Below are positions 59,803 through 64,000 of a DNA stretch of 64,000 nucleotides, piece by piece; positions within the stretch are counted from its first letter, which is position 1; the number at the start of each line of letters is the position of its first letter. Below the pieces are notes generated by a model that worked only from the letters and a program-made list of their open reading frames with translations, did no database searches and had not been told where the DNA came from. Source of the stretch: Niallia alba (GTDB taxonomy: Bacteria > Bacillota > Bacilli > Bacillales > Cytobacillaceae). The stretch is taken from positions 2,086,001 to 2,150,000 of the forward strand of contig NZ_JABBPK010000001.1 in the NCBI RefSeq assembly GCF_012933555.1, in the 5' to 3' direction. A program made the position numbers and the translations under genes.

Positions 59803-59876
59803 AGACTAGCTCTAAATTGAAGCATCCAATCTTATTATTTTGGGATGAATTCTGTTATTTAGAGCTAGTCTTTTTT
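59803..59876 (+). terminator. Strong intrinsic terminator-like hairpin after cheD
   Basis: GACTAGCTCTAAAT (59803-59816) pairs perfectly with ATTTAGAGCTAGTC (59857-59870) and six T follow. The enclosed loop has a second small stem (ATCCAA with TTGGGAT). It would stop or attenuate transcription before sigD. Confidence 0.85.
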
Positions 59877-60366
59877 ATCATCTTTAGCATGAAGACCCTT
59901 TCCTCAAAAATCGAATAAGAGTTGAGGTGGGGAAGTTCTATTTTTAAAAACGGAAAAATGAATGAGTTGGAAAAATAGAGAAAAACAATTAGGGTCTTTA
60001 TGCCTATTTTTAGTGTTGGTATTAGAAAGAATAGATAAAAAATCATGTCTTCTGCTAAAATCAATAGTGAAATATATACATAAAAAGTGTGAGGGTTTTT
60101 TGGCTTACAATTCTTATTTTTTGGCTGAATGGATAGGAATGTAAATGATAAAAATAAAGAAGCTGATTATTGGAGAAAATGAAATAGTGCCAATCTATAT
60201 AAAGACGGTTGAAATAAAATAGGTAAAATAGAATGCTATATAACATAGAGAGTAAAGGTATGAAAGAAGAATATTCAGTAATTTATTGGAACTATTACAC
60301 AAATGGGATTTTTTTGTTGAAAAAAAGGGGATATAAATGGTTAAGTTGTATTATATTCTTTTGCGT
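59877..60366. other. Gene-free region upstream of sigD
   Basis: About 490 AT-rich bases hold no convincing gene; short open frames lack ribosome binding sites and known features. A promoter for sigD is expected here, but no clear SigA or SigD match was found. Confidence 0.5.
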
Positions 60367-60520
60367 TTATCCCACTCTTCACGGACAGTAAGACGCCCCC
60401 CTCAAGCTTATAAGAATACGAGGAAGCTAGGTGGTAACTGCCCGTAAAGGTCCGATTGGTTCAACTAACCATCAGTGGGGGAGGAAGGAAAGCCCCCACT
60501 GATGGAAGTTTCACTTTATA
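60367..60520 (+). repeat. Dispersed repeat family A, full copy upstream of sigD
   Basis: A perfect 13-bp hairpin CCATCAGTGGGGG / CCCCCACTGATGG (60469-60481 and 60493-60505) closes the 3' half. ACGGACAGT pairs with ACTGCCCGT (one mismatch) in the 5' half, enclosing AGCTT / AAGCT. GTCCGATTGGTTCAACTA is shared with the copy at 26757. It ends about 45 bases before the sigD start. Confidence 0.88.
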
Positions 60521-60563
60521 GATATGTTTGGGTTTGTTCATTGTTCTAAGAGGAGGGTATTTA

Positions 60564-61328
60564 ATGGCGAAGGAGTCAACAACAGAAGAAAAGCAAGCTT
60601 GGGAAATGTGGATTAATTCGAGAGATCAAGAGGCTGGCAATCAATTAATAAAAAAGTATATGCCCTTAGTCAGTTTTCATGTGCAAAGAATCTCAATAGG
60701 ATTACCAAAAAGCGTATCCCGAGATGAACTAACAAGTCTTGGAATGATGGGCTTATATGATGCTTTACAACGATTTGATCCGAATAGAGACTTGAAATTT
60801 GATACATATGCATCTTTTCGAATTAGAGGTAGTATAATTGATGGACTTCGTAAAGAAGATTGGCTATCAAGGGGAACAAGGGAAAAATCAAAAAAGATTG
60901 AGGCTACTATTGAAAAACTTGAACAAAAATTAATGAGAAATATTACGGTTCAAGAAATTGCTGATGAGTTAGGGACTAGTGTAGATGAAGTGTATGCAAC
61001 AATGAATGAACACTTTTTTGCTAATATCCTATCTATTGATGAGCAAATGAATGAGAGCGAAGAGAAAGAGGCACAAAGTTTCTCGATTCGAGATGATAAA
61101 ACGGTTATACCAGAAGAAAAAGTAGTAAAAGATGAGCTAGTTCAAGAGATGGCAGACAAAATTAAGGAGCTTAATGATAAAGAACAGCTTGTAATCAGTT
61201 TGTTTTATAAGGAGGAATTAACCTTAACGGAGATTGGACAAGTAATGAACTTATCTACTTCTAGAATATCGCAGATTCATTCAAAAGCTATTTTTAAATT
61301 AAGGCATTCATTGGAAAAAGTAATTTAA
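60564..61328 (+). CDS. sigD: RNA polymerase sigma factor SigD (FliA type)
   Basis: The 254-residue sigma factor directs late flagellar, chemotaxis and autolysin genes. Region 2 is D-L-K-F-D-T-Y-A-S-F-R-I-R-G-S-I-I-D-G-L-R-K-E-D-W at about residues 76-100, and region 4 is Q-L-V-I-S-L-F-Y-K-E-E-L-T-L-T-E-I-G-Q. AGAGGAGGG precedes the ATG at 60564, giving the same length as the B. subtilis protein. Unlike in B. subtilis, a terminator-like hairpin and a repeat lie between cheD and sigD. Confidence 0.97.
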   Translation: MAKESTTEEKQAWEMWINSRDQEAGNQLIKKYMPLVSFHVQRISIGLPKSVSRDELTSLGMMGLYDALQRFDPNRDLKFDTYASFRIRGSIIDGLRKEDWLSRGTREKSKKIEATIEKLEQKLMRNITVQEIADELGTSVDEVYATMNEHFFANILSIDEQMNESEEKEAQSFSIRDDKTVIPEEKVVKDELVQEMADKIKELNDKEQLVISLFYKEELTLTEIGQVMNLSTSRISQIHSKAIFKLRHSLEKVI

Positions 61329-61347
61329 TGAGTAGGGTGTGGTGCAC

Positions 61348-61659
61348 ATGAGTTTAAAAGCAATAGAGATGCAAGTTGCATTACCGAGAACTTATGATGC
61401 AGGAAAGCTACAAGAACAACAGGATCAAAAACATCAGCAAATGTATTCCATTGCTTCACAAGAAGCCGGTAAGGAAGAGGTAAGGAAAAGAACAACGGTT
61501 ATAAAGGGAGAAGGAAAAGGGAAAGTTACTTCTCATAAGAAAAAAGATAAACAGGTATTCGGTCAACAAAATAGCGAAGAAGAAATAGAACTAGATGAAA
61601 TAGAGAGTAGACAAACGATACATCCTTATAAAGGACAAAGTATCGACTTTAGTGGATAG
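61348..61659 (+). CDS. Small hypothetical protein between sigD and the swrB-like gene
   Basis: The 103-residue protein begins M-S-L-K-A-I-E-M-Q-V-A-L-P-R-T-Y-D-A-G-K-L-Q and has no membrane segment. The rest is polar and charged, with a Lys-rich centre and an acidic stretch (E-E-E-I-E-L-D-E-I-E), ending in H-P-Y-K-G-Q-S-I-D-F-S-G. The start follows AGGGTG. The conserved-looking N-terminus and C-terminus and its tight spacing (sigD 19 bases before, next gene 9 bases after) support a real gene. Function is unknown. Confidence 0.75.
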   Translation: MSLKAIEMQVALPRTYDAGKLQEQQDQKHQQMYSIASQEAGKEEVRKRTTVIKGEGKGKVTSHKKKDKQVFGQQNSEEEIELDEIESRQTIHPYKGQSIDFSG

Positions 61660-61668
61660 AGGGATGAA

Positions 61669-62226
61669 ATGGTTAATTTTTTACTTTTTTTAAGTATTAC
61701 TTTAAATTTAATTGCTATTCTTTGTATCGTAATATTGTATGTTCGTCAAAATCGGTTTGCGGACCTAGAAAAGGATCAGAAAAAGACTTTAGAAGAAATG
61801 GAAGAAGTGATCGCCACTTTTATCTCGGAAATTAAAGAGGAAAATGAGCAGTTCTTGGATAAACTTTATTCTCACCCAAAAGAGTCATCACATGAAAGAG
61901 AAGAGGAAAAAAGCAAGGATGAATCAGCAAGTCCTGATTTTAAGCCGAAAGAGTTGAAAGTGAATAAAGCAATGCTAAATGTCTATCAGAAAACGGTTCC
62001 TACTATTGAAACGACAAGTAAAAAAGAAGATCGCTTGGAAAAAGAAGATGTGAATGAGTTATTGAATTTAATACTACCTTCAGAGAAAGAGCCGAAGAAA
62101 AAGTCGATTCTTGAAATAGCAAAATCGATGCAAGCAGAAGGGAAAAGTATCGAAGAAATAGCAAAATCGTTAAACAAAGGCAAGACTGAAATGGAATTGC
62201 TACTGAAATTTAGACAAAATTCGTAA
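61669..62226 (+). CDS. swrB: SwrB-like membrane protein (YlxL, DUF6115 type)
   Basis: The 185-residue protein has one N-terminal membrane segment (about residues 2-24), a charged coiled coil (about 27-75) and a low-complexity linker. The C-terminal segment resembles a helix-turn-helix (I-L-E-I-A-K-S-M-Q-A-E-G-K-S-I-E-E-I-A-K). SwrB promotes flagellar export activation and swarming in B. subtilis. Here it is the last gene of the fla/che locus before rpsB, as in B. subtilis. Overall similarity to SwrB is judged from layout and position. Confidence 0.8.
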   Translation: MVNFLLFLSITLNLIAILCIVILYVRQNRFADLEKDQKKTLEEMEEVIATFISEIKEENEQFLDKLYSHPKESSHEREEEKSKDESASPDFKPKELKVNKAMLNVYQKTVPTIETTSKKEDRLEKEDVNELLNLILPSEKEPKKKSILEIAKSMQAEGKSIEEIAKSLNKGKTEMELLLKFRQNS

Positions 62227-62232
62227 ATATAC

Positions 62233-62261
62233 TTGATTGCAAAGTTTACATATGCTATATT
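62233..62261 (+). promoter_or_regulatory. Promoter of rpsB
   Basis: TTGATT (62233-62238) and TATATT (62256-62261) are 17 bases apart with a TG before the -10 box (extended -10). Confidence 0.75.
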
Positions 62262-62269
62262 AACACATG

Positions 62270-63077
<808 letters not shown>

Positions 63078-63170
63078 TTAGAACCGCATGACTTGTTATA
63101 CGTATTAGTTTAGGATCATTAGATAAATAAACTTGATGGATAATAAGTAATTGTTTAGGGACTTGTGGAA

Positions 63171-63207
63171 AAGGTGATAAAGAGCAACCCTCTTATCACC
63201 TTTTTTT
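63171..63207 (+). terminator. Terminator or attenuator between rpsB and tsf
   Basis: AAGGTGATAA pairs with TTATCACCTT, with seven T at the end. It could allow partial readthrough into tsf. Confidence 0.8.
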
Positions 63208-63280
63208 CAAGCATCCTGCTTAAAAATGAAATAAATTGGTTAAAAAAATAATACATAAACCTTAAGGAGGCAAATTACTA

Positions 63281-64000
63281 TGGCTGTTACAGCTCAAATG
63301 GTAAAAGAACTACGTGAAAAAACTGGTGCTGGAATGATGGATTGTAAAAAAGCACTTACTGAAACTAATGGTGATTTAGATAAAGCAATTGACTTCTTAC
63401 GTGAAAAAGGTATTGCAAGTGCTGCTAAAAAAGCTGATCGTGTAGCTGCTGAAGGTTCTACTTACATTTCAGTAGAGGGAAACGAAGCAGTAATTCTTGA
63501 AGTAAACTCTGAAACAGATTTCGTTGCGAAAAACGAAGGTTTCCAAAACTTAGTAAAAGAACTTGCTTCACATATCTTAGCAGTTAAGCCTGCAACTGTT
63601 GAAGAAGCACATGCTTCAAACATCATTGAAGGAACTACTGTTGAATCACACATCAATGCTGCTATTGCTAAAATTGGTGAAAAATTATCTTTACGTCGTT
63701 TTGAAATCAAAACAAAAACAGATAACGATTCATTTGGTGCTTACCTTCATATGGGCGGACGCATTGGTGTTCTAACTGTTCTAGAAGGAACTACTGATGA
63801 ATCAGCTGCTAAGGATGTTGCAATGCACATCGCTGCATTAAACCCTAAATATGTTTCTCGTGACCAAGTTTCTCAAGAAGAAGTGGCACATGAGAGAGAA
63901 GTATTAACACAACAAGCACTTAACGAAGGTAAACCAGCTAATATCGTTGAGAAAATGGTTGAAGGCCGCTTAGGTAAATATTTTGAAGATGTATGTGTAC
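63281..64000 (+). CDS. tsf: Translation elongation factor Ts, 5' part
   Basis: The first 240 residues are visible; the frame is open at the window edge. EF-Ts recharges EF-Tu with GTP. The UBA-like N-terminus [23 protein letters not shown] is at residues 1-23, and the nucleotide-exchange motif T-D-F-V-A-K is near residue 80. CTTAAGGAGGCAAATTACT precedes the ATG. Confidence 0.97.

Noticed and set aside
59962-60222. Small open frames between cheD and sigD
   Set aside because: Short, without ribosome binding sites, in AT-rich sequence. No remnant of a known flagellar gene could be recognised.

Overview
The window is an AT-rich chromosomal segment from a low-GC Gram-positive bacterium of the family Bacillaceae. 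The gene order from ylxM-ffh through rpsP, rimM, trmD, rplS, rbgA, rnhB, sucCD, dprA, topA, xerC, hslVU and codY into the long flagellar/chemotaxis (fla/che) operon and on to rpsB-tsf follows the Bacillus subtilis chromosome closely. The proteins read as clear orthologues of B. subtilis proteins, but the intergenic repeats and missing genes show it is not B. subtilis. Genus cannot be fixed from sequence reading alone.

Layout. (1) 1-10663: an accessory operon of eight genes: a partial extracytoplasmic protein, an ABC ATPase and permease, a membrane/coiled-coil protein with a Gly-Ser linker, a MoxR AAA ATPase, a DUF58 protein and two large von Willebrand A membrane proteins. It ends in an intrinsic terminator and occupies the place where ftsY usually lies. 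(2) 10912-13411: ylxM-ffh-rpsP-khpA, covering protein targeting and a small ribosomal protein cluster. (3) 13430-13921: a tandem array of twelve 41-bp units. (4) 14022-20641: ylqD-rimM-trmD, rplS with a leader, lepB-rbgA, and rnhB-ylqG-ylqH. (5) 20939-24152: sucCD and dprA. (6) 24578-31256: topA, then an 820-bp gene-free gap where trmFO is normally found, then xerC-hslV-hslU-codY. (7) 31976-62226: the fla/che locus, giving the basal body, C-ring, export gate, hook genes, chemotaxis proteins, sigD and a swrB-like gene. (8) 62376-64000: rpsB and the 5' part of tsf.

The genes of region 7 build the flagellum in assembly order (rod and MS-ring, C-ring, export ATPase, hook, export gate, FlhF/FlhG positioning), then supply the chemotaxis core (CheB, A, W, C, D, Y) and the late sigma factor SigD. 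Two families of dispersed, structured repeats lie only between genes. Together they mark the trmFO gap, the codY-flgB gap, the cheA-cheW gap and the cheD-sigD gap, and one truncated copy lies upstream of rnhB. The operon is therefore less compact than the B. subtilis version, and sigD sits behind a strong terminator-like hairpin.

No insertion sequence, prophage, CRISPR array, tRNA or rRNA gene was seen. The least explained structures are the 41-bp array, the repeat families, the missing trmFO and the MoxR/VWA operon. All coordinates and motif readings come from direct inspection; no database search was possible.
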